Source: a virus
Reading direction: 5' to 3' (one strand)
Length of the DNA stretch: 27,655 bases
Virus record (IMG/VR): IMGVR_UViG_3300037104_000677
Span: 1 to 27,655 of that record
In this document: positions 7,784 to 14,455 of the stretch, in pieces
Numbering within the stretch: the stretch's first letter is position 1
Layout: the number at the start of each line of letters is the position of its first letter
Made by a program: the position numbers and the translations under genes
Notes under the pieces: generated by a model
The model's database searches: none
What the model saw: the letters and a program-made list of their open reading frames with translations, nothing else
Told to the model about the DNA's origin: nothing

Positions 7784-8920
7784 ATGGCAAAAACAACAGA
7801 AGAAGTACCTTCAAATGATAAGGTACGTAAACCAATACCCAAAAAGAATTTTTCATTAGAAAATTTCAAGAAAAAAGTAGGAGTTGATGATGTTCCAGAT
7901 AAACCATTGATTTGGATATCAATGTCTGAAGGCTTCAGAAAAGCATGTGGTCTACCCGGTTTTGCCAAAGGTTATGTTAATCAAGTACGTGGACATACAA
8001 ATACAGGTAAATCAACAGCAATCTGTGAAGTGCTTGTAGAAGCACAAAAAATGGGCATTTTGCCAATTCTTATTGATACTGAAAATAACATGGGAAGGGG
8101 TAGTTACAGATTAACTGAATTAGGTTTTGATTTTGATAATTATATCAGAATTGATAATGATTTTTTACTTCAGAAGTTTGGTAAAATACAAGATAAAGAC
8201 AGAAAAGAAGCTGCAATTGAAGACCTTGCAAAATGTTTTTATTATTTTCTTGATCAACAAGCAAACGGTGAATTACCATTTGATTTATTATTTGCAATTG
8301 ATTCAATAGGTACATTGAATTGTATTCAAACAATTAATGCACAAGTAAAAGATGATTCTCAAAATAACATGTGGAATGCTGGTGCATATGAAAAAGCATT
8401 TATGTATTTGTTAAACAACACAATACCAAGCAGCAGAAAGATTAATAAACCATACACCAATACAGTTGTTGCAACTCAAAAAATCTGGATTGATAATATG
8501 AACAAAGGAGTGGTTAAACACAAAGGTGGCGAAACATGGAATCTTGGTGCAAGACTTATATATCATTTTGGTGGTATTATAACACATGGAACAAAAGCTG
8601 CAACTGCTGATAGTAAAAAACGTACTGTTAGTTATGGTATTGAAACCAAAATTAGTGTTGCTAAGAATCACGTGGACGGTCCGCTTGGGGGAATATCAAT
8701 GCAAGGCATTATTATTTCAACACCACTTGGTTTTGTAAATCCTGATGATATTGATGCATTCAAAAAGAAACATATACTTTATTTTCGTAATTTATTTGAA
8801 GATGATAGTATTAATGCTGATGAACTCACATTATCAACAAAAAATATTGATGTTAATGGGAAAATTTCATTTGAAGATGAATTAATTGAAAGAAGTCCAG
8901 AATTACCAGAAGTTGTATAA
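7784..8920 (+). CDS. uvsX: UvsX-like RecA-family recombinase
   Basis: The protein has 378 residues, close to T4 UvsX (391). It forms ATP-dependent filaments on ssDNA and drives strand exchange for recombination-dependent replication and repair. The Walker A motif is G70-HTNTG-K76-S77, followed by PILIDTEN at 94-101, and Walker B is LLFAID at 168-173 followed by SIGTL. The C-terminal part includes a RecA-like core beta strand (NTVVATQKIW), a segment rich in Lys and Gly (KGGETWNLGARL) that probably contributes to DNA contacts, and an acidic tail. The stop TAA overlaps the ATG of the next gene. Confidence 0.88.
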   Translation: MAKTTEEVPSNDKVRKPIPKKNFSLENFKKKVGVDDVPDKPLIWISMSEGFRKACGLPGFAKGYVNQVRGHTNTGKSTAICEVLVEAQKMGILPILIDTENNMGRGSYRLTELGFDFDNYIRIDNDFLLQKFGKIQDKDRKEAAIEDLAKCFYYFLDQQANGELPFDLLFAIDSIGTLNCIQTINAQVKDDSQNNMWNAGAYEKAFMYLLNNTIPSSRKINKPYTNTVVATQKIWIDNMNKGVVKHKGGETWNLGARLIYHFGGIITHGTKAATADSKKRTVSYGIETKISVAKNHVDGPLGGISMQGIIISTPLGFVNPDDIDAFKKKHILYFRNLFEDDSINADELTLSTKNIDVNGKISFEDELIERSPELPEVV

Positions 8921-9963
8921 TGAAAACCCGTACTTTATTAGTTGATGCCTCATATTTGCTTCAACGTTCTTTTCATGGAGCAAAGGATGTTTACACACAA
9001 TCTTTTGGACATATTGGAGCACTTTACAGTTTTTTAACCACTGTTCGTAAAATGATTAAAGAACATATGATCAATAAGGTAATACTTGTATGGGATGGTG
9101 AAGGCGGTGGTGTTCAACGTTATCGTATTGACAATAAATATAAAGCTAATCGTAAAAATAAAGAATGGTATAAGAAAATTGAATTAAGTGATAGAGATAT
9201 TGAAAAAGAGAATAAAAAGAGAGACTCAATTCTTAAACAAAGACAGCATATAAAAGCATATGCAGAAGAATTGTTTTTAAGACAAATTGAAATACAGGAC
9301 GTTGAAGCAGATGATATAATTGCTGCTTATTGCTTGAAATATGATAACAAAGAAGAAATTTTTCTTTATTCGAGTGATAGAGATTTTGCACAATTATTGG
9401 ATTTAAATTTAAATATAATATTTCCAAACATTGAACAACCAGTAAATAAAACAAATTATATGATGAATTTTAATCATCATTATTCAAATGCATTAATATT
9501 AAAAATAATATGTGGCGATACTTCTGATAATATTGATGGTATTGAGGGTATGGGAGAAGATACGCTTTTGAAATATTTTCCAGAATTGAAATTTAAACAT
9601 TTAACTGTGAGGGAAATTTGCAAAAAAGCGGATGAACTTAATCAAGAAAGAGTTTTAAATAAAAAGAAACCTTTAAAGGCACTTGAAAATCTTTTAAACA
9701 ATATAGACAGACTAAAAATTAATTTTCAGTTAGTTAATTTGAGAGAACCAATGATCAATGATGAAGTGAGAACAGAACTGGATAATATCGATTCACCATT
9801 GTCACTTGAGGACAGAGGTAGCAAAAATCTCATAAAAATGATGAAAGATGATGAATTTTTAACGGTTTACGGTAGTACATTTGTTCAATATGTAGAACCG
9901 TTTTATACTGTAATCATGTGTGAAAGAGATTTATACCAAAGAAGTATCAGCAAGAAAAAATAG
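8920..9963 (+). CDS. rnh: RNase H / 5'-3' flap exonuclease (T4 Rnh-like, FEN family)
   Basis: The protein has 347 residues. It removes RNA primers and flaps from lagging-strand DNA. Acidic metal ligands of the FEN/PIN fold are visible in order: D9 (LLVDASY), a VWDGEGGG strand near residue 59, E129-A-D131-D132, D153-R-D155 (SSDRDFAQLL), and G199-D200-TSD203-NI leading into the helix-hairpin-helix region GIEGMG. Residues about 66-100 (RYRIDNKYKANRKNK onward) form the basic helical arch. The ATG at 8920 overlaps the uvsX stop (TAATG), so the two are coupled. It is slightly longer than T4 RNase H (305 residues) and ends in a basic tail. Confidence 0.88.
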   Translation: MKTRTLLVDASYLLQRSFHGAKDVYTQSFGHIGALYSFLTTVRKMIKEHMINKVILVWDGEGGGVQRYRIDNKYKANRKNKEWYKKIELSDRDIEKENKKRDSILKQRQHIKAYAEELFLRQIEIQDVEADDIIAAYCLKYDNKEEIFLYSSDRDFAQLLDLNLNIIFPNIEQPVNKTNYMMNFNHHYSNALILKIICGDTSDNIDGIEGMGEDTLLKYFPELKFKHLTVREICKKADELNQERVLNKKKPLKALENLLNNIDRLKINFQLVNLREPMINDEVRTELDNIDSPLSLEDRGSKNLIKMMKDDEFLTVYGSTFVQYVEPFYTVIMCERDLYQRSISKKK

Positions 9964-9976
9964 TTTTTAAAAACCC

Positions 9977-10007
9977 TTCCTATTTAAAAAGATTCTAAAT
10001 ATATTTG
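9977..10007 (+). promoter_or_regulatory. candidate host-type promoter, weak -33
   Basis: TATATTTG at 10000-10007 matches the Bacteroidetes TAnnTTTG -7 box. The -33 position, 20 bases upstream, reads TTC rather than TTG. It lies 31 bases before the gene at 10039. Confidence 0.45.
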
Positions 10008-10038
10008 TATAGTTTATTAACAATTAAAAATTTATAAA

Positions 10039-10677
10039 ATGAACGAAAAAGAACATAGTAATTTATTTAGGTTTTCATTAACCCAACAGGATGTACTGTT
10101 ATGTGAAAAAATATTTGATGCTGATCAGTTTAATCCTTTTACGAGATATTCTATTGATATCAGGGATGTGTTGCCAAGGGTAATTACTAAACTCCAGAAG
10201 ACACTTTCCCGTAGAAGTTACATAACATTTAAACTCAAAAACGACAGTGATGCTCCTGAATTGGGATTGAATCGTGAGTATGATTATTATGGGTATCGTC
10301 AGAAAATGGTTAGTGCATATCCGAAAGAGAAAAGAGAAGGGATGTATTATAATCCCCAGCCAATAGTTCAACAGATTGAAGAAAAAACAATTCGTGGAGT
10401 TGAATGTAAAATTGGTTTTTATATCAATAATAAACCGATTGTTGAGAGAATGTTTTATGTTGATGGGTTTAATCCGATAGCAAGATGGTCAGTTGAATTA
10501 ATTGATGAAGTATGTGATACTGCAAACATAATTAAAAATAAAATTTTACATACTGATGTTAAAAATATGTGGGATGATTACGATTTAATTAATATCAAGG
10601 GATTATCAATCACACAGATCAGAGAACTTTCTCCTTCTAAAAGAGAAGAAATGTTAAGACGACTTAGACGAAATTAA
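10039..10677 (+). CDS. unknown protein with an internal duplication, in replication cluster
   Basis: I do not recognise this 212-residue protein. It has two copies of one unit: CEKIFDADQFNPFTRYS at 22-38 and VERMFYVDGFNPIARWS at 135-151, each followed by an amphipathic helix (IRDVLPRVITKLQKTL; ELIDEVCDTANIIKNKIL). The shared core is F-x-x-D-x-F-N-P-x-x-R-(Y/W)-S. Between the copies lies a Tyr-rich, charged linker (REYDYYGYRQKM). The C-terminus is basic (PSKREEMLRRLRRN). It sits between the flap nuclease and the replicative helicase under its own probable promoter, so a role in replication or in control of the helicase is plausible but unproven. Confidence 0.6.
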   Translation: MNEKEHSNLFRFSLTQQDVLLCEKIFDADQFNPFTRYSIDIRDVLPRVITKLQKTLSRRSYITFKLKNDSDAPELGLNREYDYYGYRQKMVSAYPKEKREGMYYNPQPIVQQIEEKTIRGVECKIGFYINNKPIVERMFYVDGFNPIARWSVELIDEVCDTANIIKNKILHTDVKNMWDDYDLINIKGLSITQIRELSPSKREEMLRRLRRN

Positions 10678-10694
10678 GTTGGACAAAAATATGA

Positions 10695-10765
10695 GCAGTT
10701 GTTGGAAATTCTTTCCTTTTATTTTCTTTCTTATTATTATTTTTTCTTTTTTCTCCGACAACTGC
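10695..10765 (+). other. 12-bp inverted repeat with polypyrimidine loop before the helicase gene
   Basis: GCAGTTGTTGGA (10695-10706) pairs with TCCGACAACTGC (10754-10765) as 12 bp with one T·G pair. The 47-base loop is almost pure pyrimidine on this strand, apart from a few A. The element fills the gap between the stop at 10677 and the helicase ATG at 10788. It could be an mRNA control hairpin, a replication-related element or a weak terminator (TTTCCTTT follows). No direct evidence favours one. Confidence 0.6.
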
Positions 10766-10787
10766 TTTCCTTTAACAAATATTTTAA

Positions 10788-12914
10788 ATGAGCGAAAATA
10801 CTGAAAATACCCTAACTTCGTACTTAGGTCCTGAATTTCAACAACGTTTAATGTGGCAATTATTGGTTGAACCAGAATTTGCAGAAAAAACGATTCCTAA
10901 TTTAGCTGTTGAATATTTTGATGACCCAAATTTAAAAAGACTTTTTATAATAATATTGGAATTCTATAAAGAATTTAATAAAGTCCCAAATCTTCAGAAT
11001 CAAAGTATATTACAAGCAATTAACAAATATAAAAGTCCAAATAATATTATTGAGGAAGAATCATTATTTGCTGTAATAAAACGTATTGAATTATGGAATG
11101 AAAGAATTATTAACAAACAATTATTATATGATGGTGATGTTGTACAAAAGCAAACCACATCATTTATAAAACAACAGGAATATAGAAAAATTGGAGAATA
11201 TATACTTGGTAAAACAAAGAATGGTGAAATAAAAAGTAAATATGTTATTACTGATATTGAAGATAAATTTCAAAAAGTTGCACATATTGGAGATGAAGAA
11301 GACTATGGGACTGATGTGTTTGATAATATCGATCATGCATTGAGGAAAGAATTCAGACAAACAATACCCACAAGCATTTTTGCTATTGACACATTAACAG
11401 GTGGTGGACTTGGTAAAGGCGAAATTGGGGTTATTCTAACTCCTTCTGGTGTTGGAAAGACAACAATGCTTACCGTAATTGCAAACAGTGCATATGAAGA
11501 AGAAAAAAATGTTGCTCAGATAGTATTTGAGGATACTATCGAACAGATTCAACGTAAGCATTTTACTATATGGTCAAAAGTTCCGTTAAGCAAAATTGAT
11601 ATTCCTGAACAAAACGTCATAGTTAATAGAATTGCACACGAGAAAGCAATTAATATGAGGGGTAAAGGTAATCTTGTTATTAAGAAGTTTAGTCAGGAGA
11701 ATACCACAATGATGGATATTCGCAAATGGATGATAGGTTATGAGAAAAAATATGGCATTAAATTTGACATACTTGTGCTTGACTATTTGGACTGTCTTGA
11801 ATCTCATAAAAAATCTCCTGACAGAAATGAAGCCGAACTTGTAATCATAAAATCTTTTGAAGCATTGGCTGCAGACTTTAATATACCAGCATGGACTGCA
11901 ATTCAAACAAATAGAAGTGGTTTTAATGCTGAATATGTTGAAGCATATCAAACTGGTGGTAGTATTAAAAGAGTACAGAAAGCACATTTTTTTATGAGTG
12001 TTGCCAAAACGAAAGATCAACAGGAAGCAAGTTTAGCCAATATTAGAATTATTAAAGCAAGATTTGCAAAAGATGGTCAGGCATTTAATGACTGTGTGTT
12101 TAATAATGATACATTAGAAATCAAAATTGAAGACCCTAAATATCCTTTACAAACAAAAGGACTAAAACATCATGACAGTGAAGATATTAATAAACTTGAT
12201 GAAAGTATTGTTGAAATACAGAAAAAATCATCTGAATATGGACTGCATCTTGCAATTAGTCGTGAAATGAGTTTAACTGAAATGGTAAATGACCCAAGTG
12301 TTAATGACCATATACCTGACAAGGAAGCACCAATAGATATTGATCAATTTACTCCAAAGACTGATGATGCAGAAATTGTAAATATGCATATTGAAACAAC
12401 CAGAACTGATTTATCTGAAACTGAAATAAAACAAATATATAATATTGCAAAAGAGGCAATTACTGAAACAAAGAAGAGTGATGGACTTATTGAAATAGAT
12501 GAAACTGTAGAAATAAAGACTGTAAATGAGGGTGTAAATATAGGTTTACCATCACCAATAGGTAAAATATGTTATATTGAACCTAAGAAAAAAGATGATT
12601 TATTGGAATTAAGTGGCGATACTATAATCAGAAAAGTAATTGAAGTTGAGGTAAAATTAGAAGATTTACCATCAAAAGGAATGAATCTTGAAAAAAATAT
12701 TATACTGGAAGAAGTAAAACTTTCAACACCAAAAGTGATAATAAACTCAGAAAAAAAAGAAATAATTTCTTCGAAAGCAATTTTAAATAAAGAACAACTT
12801 GAAGAATTTGAAAAAGGACTAAAAAATCCAGATGCCTTACCAGTTGAGCAAATGGGATTGCATGAAAAATTAAATTTGATCATGAAGAAGCAAGATATTT
12901 TCAATAAAAAATAA
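10788..12914 (+). CDS. dnaB: DnaB/gp41-like replicative DNA helicase with long C-terminal extension
   Basis: The protein has 708 residues. It is the hexameric 5'-3' fork helicase. Residues 1-150 form the helical N-terminal domain. Walker A is P219-SGVG-K224-T225-T226, the following strand ends VFEDT, and Walker B is FDILVLDYLD at 326-335. AWTAIQTNRSG near residue 370 and GGSIKRVQKAHFFM near residue 390 correspond to the later DnaB motifs. The helicase core ends near residue 445. Residues about 445-708 are an extra, charged, mostly low-complexity region not present in T4 gp41 (475 residues). No separate loader or primase gene is visible in this window, so the extension might carry a partner-binding function. 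That is inference. Confidence 0.88.
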   Translation: MSENTENTLTSYLGPEFQQRLMWQLLVEPEFAEKTIPNLAVEYFDDPNLKRLFIIILEFYKEFNKVPNLQNQSILQAINKYKSPNNIIEEESLFAVIKRIELWNERIINKQLLYDGDVVQKQTTSFIKQQEYRKIGEYILGKTKNGEIKSKYVITDIEDKFQKVAHIGDEEDYGTDVFDNIDHALRKEFRQTIPTSIFAIDTLTGGGLGKGEIGVILTPSGVGKTTMLTVIANSAYEEEKNVAQIVFEDTIEQIQRKHFTIWSKVPLSKIDIPEQNVIVNRIAHEKAINMRGKGNLVIKKFSQENTTMMDIRKWMIGYEKKYGIKFDILVLDYLDCLESHKKSPDRNEAELVIIKSFEALAADFNIPAWTAIQTNRSGFNAEYVEAYQTGGSIKRVQKAHFFMSVAKTKDQQEASLANIRIIKARFAKDGQAFNDCVFNNDTLEIKIEDPKYPLQTKGLKHHDSEDINKLDESIVEIQKKSSEYGLHLAISREMSLTEMVNDPSVNDHIPDKEAPIDIDQFTPKTDDAEIVNMHIETTRTDLSETEIKQIYNIAKEAITETKKSDGLIEIDETVEIKTVNEGVNIGLPSPIGKICYIEPKKKDDLLELSGDTIIRKVIEVEVKLEDLPSKGMNLEKNIILEEVKLSTPKVIINSEKKEIISSKAILNKEQLEEFEKGLKNPDALPVEQMGLHEKLNLIMKKQDIFNKK

Positions 12915-12952
12915 TTATTTTATAAAATTTATAACTTTTTTATTTTTATTAC

Positions 12953-12960
12953 GTATTTAT
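12953..12960 (+). promoter_or_regulatory. GTATTTAT motif upstream of the RNA locus
   Basis: A copy of GTATTTAT in the gap after the helicase gene, about 50 bases before the host-type promoter of the RNA locus. It may give a second, phage-specific promoter for the same RNAs. Confidence 0.35.
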
Positions 12961-13009
12961 TAATCCGAACGACAGTGAAAAAATTTTTTAAAAATATTTT
13001 GGAAAATAC

Positions 13010-13040
13010 TTGTATATTAAAAATATCTTTATTACGTTTG
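13010..13040 (+). promoter_or_regulatory. host-type promoter of the structured-RNA locus
   Basis: TTG (13010-13012), a 20-base spacer and TACGTTTG (13033-13040) match the Bacteroidetes TTG/TAnnTTTG pattern. The predicted start is near 13047. No gene begins for more than 400 bases, so the product is untranslated RNA. Confidence 0.65.
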
Positions 13041-13057
13041 CATCGTCTTAGGATAAG

Positions 13058-13068
13058 TGTTCTTTAAA
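13058..13068 (+). promoter_or_regulatory. boxA-like antitermination motif
   Basis: TGTTCTTTAAA resembles the rRNA-leader boxA (E. coli core TGCTCTTTAA). It lies about 11 bases after the predicted transcript start, ahead of the first RNA. Similar copies occur at 13419-13430 and 14438-14450, all inside this RNA locus. The function is inferred from similarity only. Confidence 0.4.
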
Positions 13069-13085
13069 TAATTGAAATTAAAAAC

Positions 13086-13218
13086 GGGGAAGTATGCGAA
13101 TAAAATTCAAAAATACTATCGTAATACTCCTTACTGGAGAACTGATTGTGTTTACAGAAAAAGTACAGCAAATTGTCGTTCAAACAGTTGATTGGTGACT
13201 CGATATCACCCTTCCCCA
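13086..13218 (+). ncRNA. tRNA-like RNA with shared motif arm in place of the anticodon arm (RNA a)
   Basis: GGGGAAG (13086-13092) pairs with CTTCCCC (13211-13217), giving a 7-bp acceptor-like stem with A at 13218. TA follows the 5' strand as in tRNA positions 8-9. A good T arm precedes the 3' strand: GGTGA/TCACC around CTCGATA (13194-13210). The interior is too long for a tRNA. Where the anticodon arm should be, AACTG (13140-13144) can pair with CAGTT (13185-13189). Alternatively TGTTT (13149-13153) pairs with AAACA (13182-13186), followed by ACA/TGT, with CGTTC unpaired on the 3' side. This is the same arrangement of TTTACAG and TTCAAA as in RNAs c, d and e. The D-arm region (13095-13139) is unclear. 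I read it as a tRNA/Y RNA hybrid; a degenerate tRNA with an insertion is the alternative. Confidence 0.5.
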
Positions 13219-13236
13219 CAAAGAAATGGAAACGGC

Positions 13237-13334
13237 TTGTTATTACAGTAAACAATTAGCTCAGTGATAGAGCGTCCGCATTCAAAGCAGAAGGTCGGGG
13301 TGTCGAAACCCCATCATGTAAAACAACATAACAA
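13237..13334 (+). ncRNA. tRNA-like RNA with UCA anticodon-like loop on a motif-bearing stem (RNA b)
   Basis: The middle looks like a tRNA in normal order: TA, D arm GCTC/GAGC (13259-13273), anticodon-like arm TCCGC/GCAGA with one mismatch around ATTCAAA (loop 13280-13286, anticodon position TCA 13282-13284), variable AGGTC, and a T-like arm GGGGT/ACCCC (13297-13312) with a 6-base loop. A proper 7-bp acceptor cannot be formed. Instead TTGTTAT (13237-13243) pairs with ATAACAA (13328-13334), and TACA (13244-13247) pairs with TGTA (13317-13320). The sequence TTACAG at the end of the 5' strand is the motif shared with the other RNAs. It could be a Y RNA-like hybrid or a decayed opal-reading tRNA. 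Confidence 0.45.
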
Positions 13335-13361
13335 ACAAATTATCCATTTTCCTTATAACAT

Positions 13362-13410
13362 GCCAGTTCCCTTACTCATAAGAACAAGGCGCATAGAACT
13401 GGCTTTTTTT
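13362..13410 (+). terminator. intrinsic terminator of the first RNA unit
   Basis: GCCAGTTC (13362-13369) pairs perfectly with GAACTGGC (13396-13403), followed by seven T (13404-13410). The loop can form an inner CTTA/TAAG hairpin. It separates RNAs a and b from the endonuclease gene. Confidence 0.85.
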
Positions 13411-13418
13411 GAAATTAA

Positions 13419-13430
13419 TGTTCTTTGAAA
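13419..13430 (+). promoter_or_regulatory. second boxA-like motif
   Basis: TGTTCTTTGAAA lies 9 bases after the terminator tail and upstream of the endonuclease insertion. If the endonuclease was inserted later, this motif may originally have led the tRNA-Met/RNA c unit now at 14225. Confidence 0.35.
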
Positions 13431-13456
13431 ACTATAGTTCGATTTAAAAGTCCGCA

Positions 13457-13465
13457 GTATTTATA
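13457..13465 (+). promoter_or_regulatory. GTATTTATA motif before the homing endonuclease
   Basis: An exact GTATTTATA copy ends 4 bases before the first possible ATG (13470) and 13 bases before the second (13479). If it is a promoter, the second ATG is the likelier start. Confidence 0.4.
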
Positions 13466-13469
13466 ATAA

Positions 13470-14234
13470 ATGTGTATTATGAATAATTGTTTAAATTGTG
13501 GAAAATTTGTAAACAATAAATTTTGTAATGTTTCTTGTCAAAATGAATTTCAAAACACTGGAAGAAATGATAAAAAATATGGAAAATTTGTTGATTATTT
13601 GGTTAAATGTAATTCATGTGATAAAATTTTTATTGTAAATGAACGTGAAAAATTATATCCACAAAAGAAAAAATATTATTGCTCACGAAGTTGTGCAAAT
13701 AAAAGAAAGCATTCACAGAAAACCAAAGATAAACTTTCTTTGAAAAATAAAAGAGTTAAATTTGTTAATTGTGAATATTGTGGAAATAGTTTTGAGCAGA
13801 AAAAAATAGATCAAAGATTTTGTGGACATTCATGTTCTACTAAATCTCGAATGCCACTAAAAGGATATGAAAGAATTGGTGGCTTGTGCTCTGTGAAATC
13901 ACAAAATAAAAGAGGTAAAAATGAAATATATTTTGCTAAACTATGTTGTGATAAATTTAAATCTGTTCTTTGCAATAAACAAATTTTTAATGGATGGGAT
14001 GCTGATGTTATTATTGAAGATTATAAAATTGCAATATTATGGAATGGTATTTGGCACTATAAAAAAATATCAAAAAATCATTCTTTAATACAAACAAAGA
14101 ATAGAGATATTTTAAAAATTAAAGAGATTATTAATTGTGGATACGAACCATATGTAATAAAAGATTTAGGAAGATTTGATAAAACCTTTGTTATGAAGGA
14201 ATTTGAAAATTTTAGAAAACACATAGCGGGGTAG
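13470..14234 (+). CDS. zinc-finger, Vsr/PD-(D/E)xK-like homing endonuclease
   Basis: The longest form has 254 residues. An ATG at 13479 (MNNCLNCG) is the likelier start given the promoter-like motif. Three Cys-rich zinc-binding units come first: CLNCG...CNVSC, CNSCDK...CSRSC and CEYCG...CGHSC. A nuclease domain follows from about residue 150: GKNEIYFAKL (candidate catalytic E), GWDADVIIEDYKIAILWNG (D and the D-x-K-like strand), then HY, a T-x-x-R-D-x-x-K helix and GYEPYVI. This is the pattern of Vsr-like (EDxHD-type) homing endonucleases. Its TAG stop (14232-14234) overlaps the tRNA-Met-like gene. It lies between a terminator and a tRNA in an otherwise untranslated locus, so it is most likely a free-standing homing insertion. 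Confidence 0.75.
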   Translation: MCIMNNCLNCGKFVNNKFCNVSCQNEFQNTGRNDKKYGKFVDYLVKCNSCDKIFIVNEREKLYPQKKKYYCSRSCANKRKHSQKTKDKLSLKNKRVKFVNCEYCGNSFEQKKIDQRFCGHSCSTKSRMPLKGYERIGGLCSVKSQNKRGKNEIYFAKLCCDKFKSVLCNKQIFNGWDADVIIEDYKIAILWNGIWHYKKISKNHSLIQTKNRDILKIKEIINCGYEPYVIKDLGRFDKTFVMKEFENFRKHIAG

Positions 14235-14297
14235 AGAAGCGGCATCTCACGAGCCTCATAAGCTCGGAATCACAGGTTCGAGTCCTGTCCAACGCTA
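14225..14297 (+). tRNA. tRNA-Met-like (CAT anticodon), imperfect acceptor stem
   Basis: The cloverleaf is AGCGGGG (14225-14231), TA, D arm GAGA/TCTC with loop AGCGGCA, anticodon arm CGAGC/GCTCG around CTCATAA (anticodon CAT), variable GAATC, T arm ACAGG/CCTGT around TTCGAGT, then 3' strand CAACGCT and A73 at 14297, with one extra C at 14289. A1-T72 to G4-C69 pair, but two adjacent G·A mismatches follow. The anticodon stem lacks the GGG/CCC of initiators. It may be elongator Met or Ile with a modified C34. CCA is not encoded. The endonuclease stop codon uses bases 14232-14234, so the 5' end may have been altered by the insertion. Confidence 0.75.
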
Positions 14298-14303
14298 CAA
14301 AAT

Positions 14304-14381
14304 GAAGAACTGGTGGTTTTTACAGTAAAATAAATTTAAGCCAAATGTAAAGTTACCAAACAAAAACCAACGAAATTCTTC
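14304..14381 (+). ncRNA. Y RNA-like stem-loop carrying the shared motif (RNA c)
   Basis: GAAGAA (14304-14309) pairs with TTCTTC (14376-14381), and GGTTTTT (14315-14321) with AAAAACC (14362-14368). Directly inside are ACAG on the 5' side and GTTACCAAA (14352-14360) on the 3' side, with ACA/TGT (14346-14348) pairing beyond an asymmetric loop. This is the same arrangement as in RNA e, which shares TTACCAAA. The remaining loop is short (about 21 bases) with no tRNA-like arms, so it would be a minimal Y RNA. It starts only 7 bases after the tRNA-Met-like gene and could be released by tRNA processing. Confidence 0.55.
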
Positions 14382-14400
14382 AAATTTATAAAAAGTAATT

Positions 14401-14434
14401 CCCCGTTGTCCCTGTGGCAACACAAACTTCGGGG
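14401..14434 (+). other. GC-rich hairpin between RNA c and RNA d
   Basis: CCCCG (14401-14405) pairs with CGGGG (14430-14434), and TTG (14406-14408) with CAA (14418-14420). It has no T tail and precedes the third boxA-like motif. It may separate two processed RNAs. Confidence 0.5.
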
Positions 14435-14437
14435 TAT

Positions 14438-14450
14438 CGTTCTTTAAAAA
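14438..14450 (+). promoter_or_regulatory. third boxA-like motif
   Basis: CGTTCTTTAAAAA, 6 bases before the stem of RNA d, has the same GTTCTTTRAA core as 13058-13068 and 13419-13430. Confidence 0.4.
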
Positions 14451-14455
14451 TGCAA

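Noticed and set aside
9961-10038. AT-rich gap before 10039 as a replication origin
   Set aside because: It holds only a promoter-like element and short A/T runs; no iterons or stable structure are visible.
13362-13410. CTCATAA inside the hairpin loop as a second tRNA-Met anticodon arm
   Set aside because: No D or T arm lies around it; the perfect 8-bp stem with seven T is a terminator.
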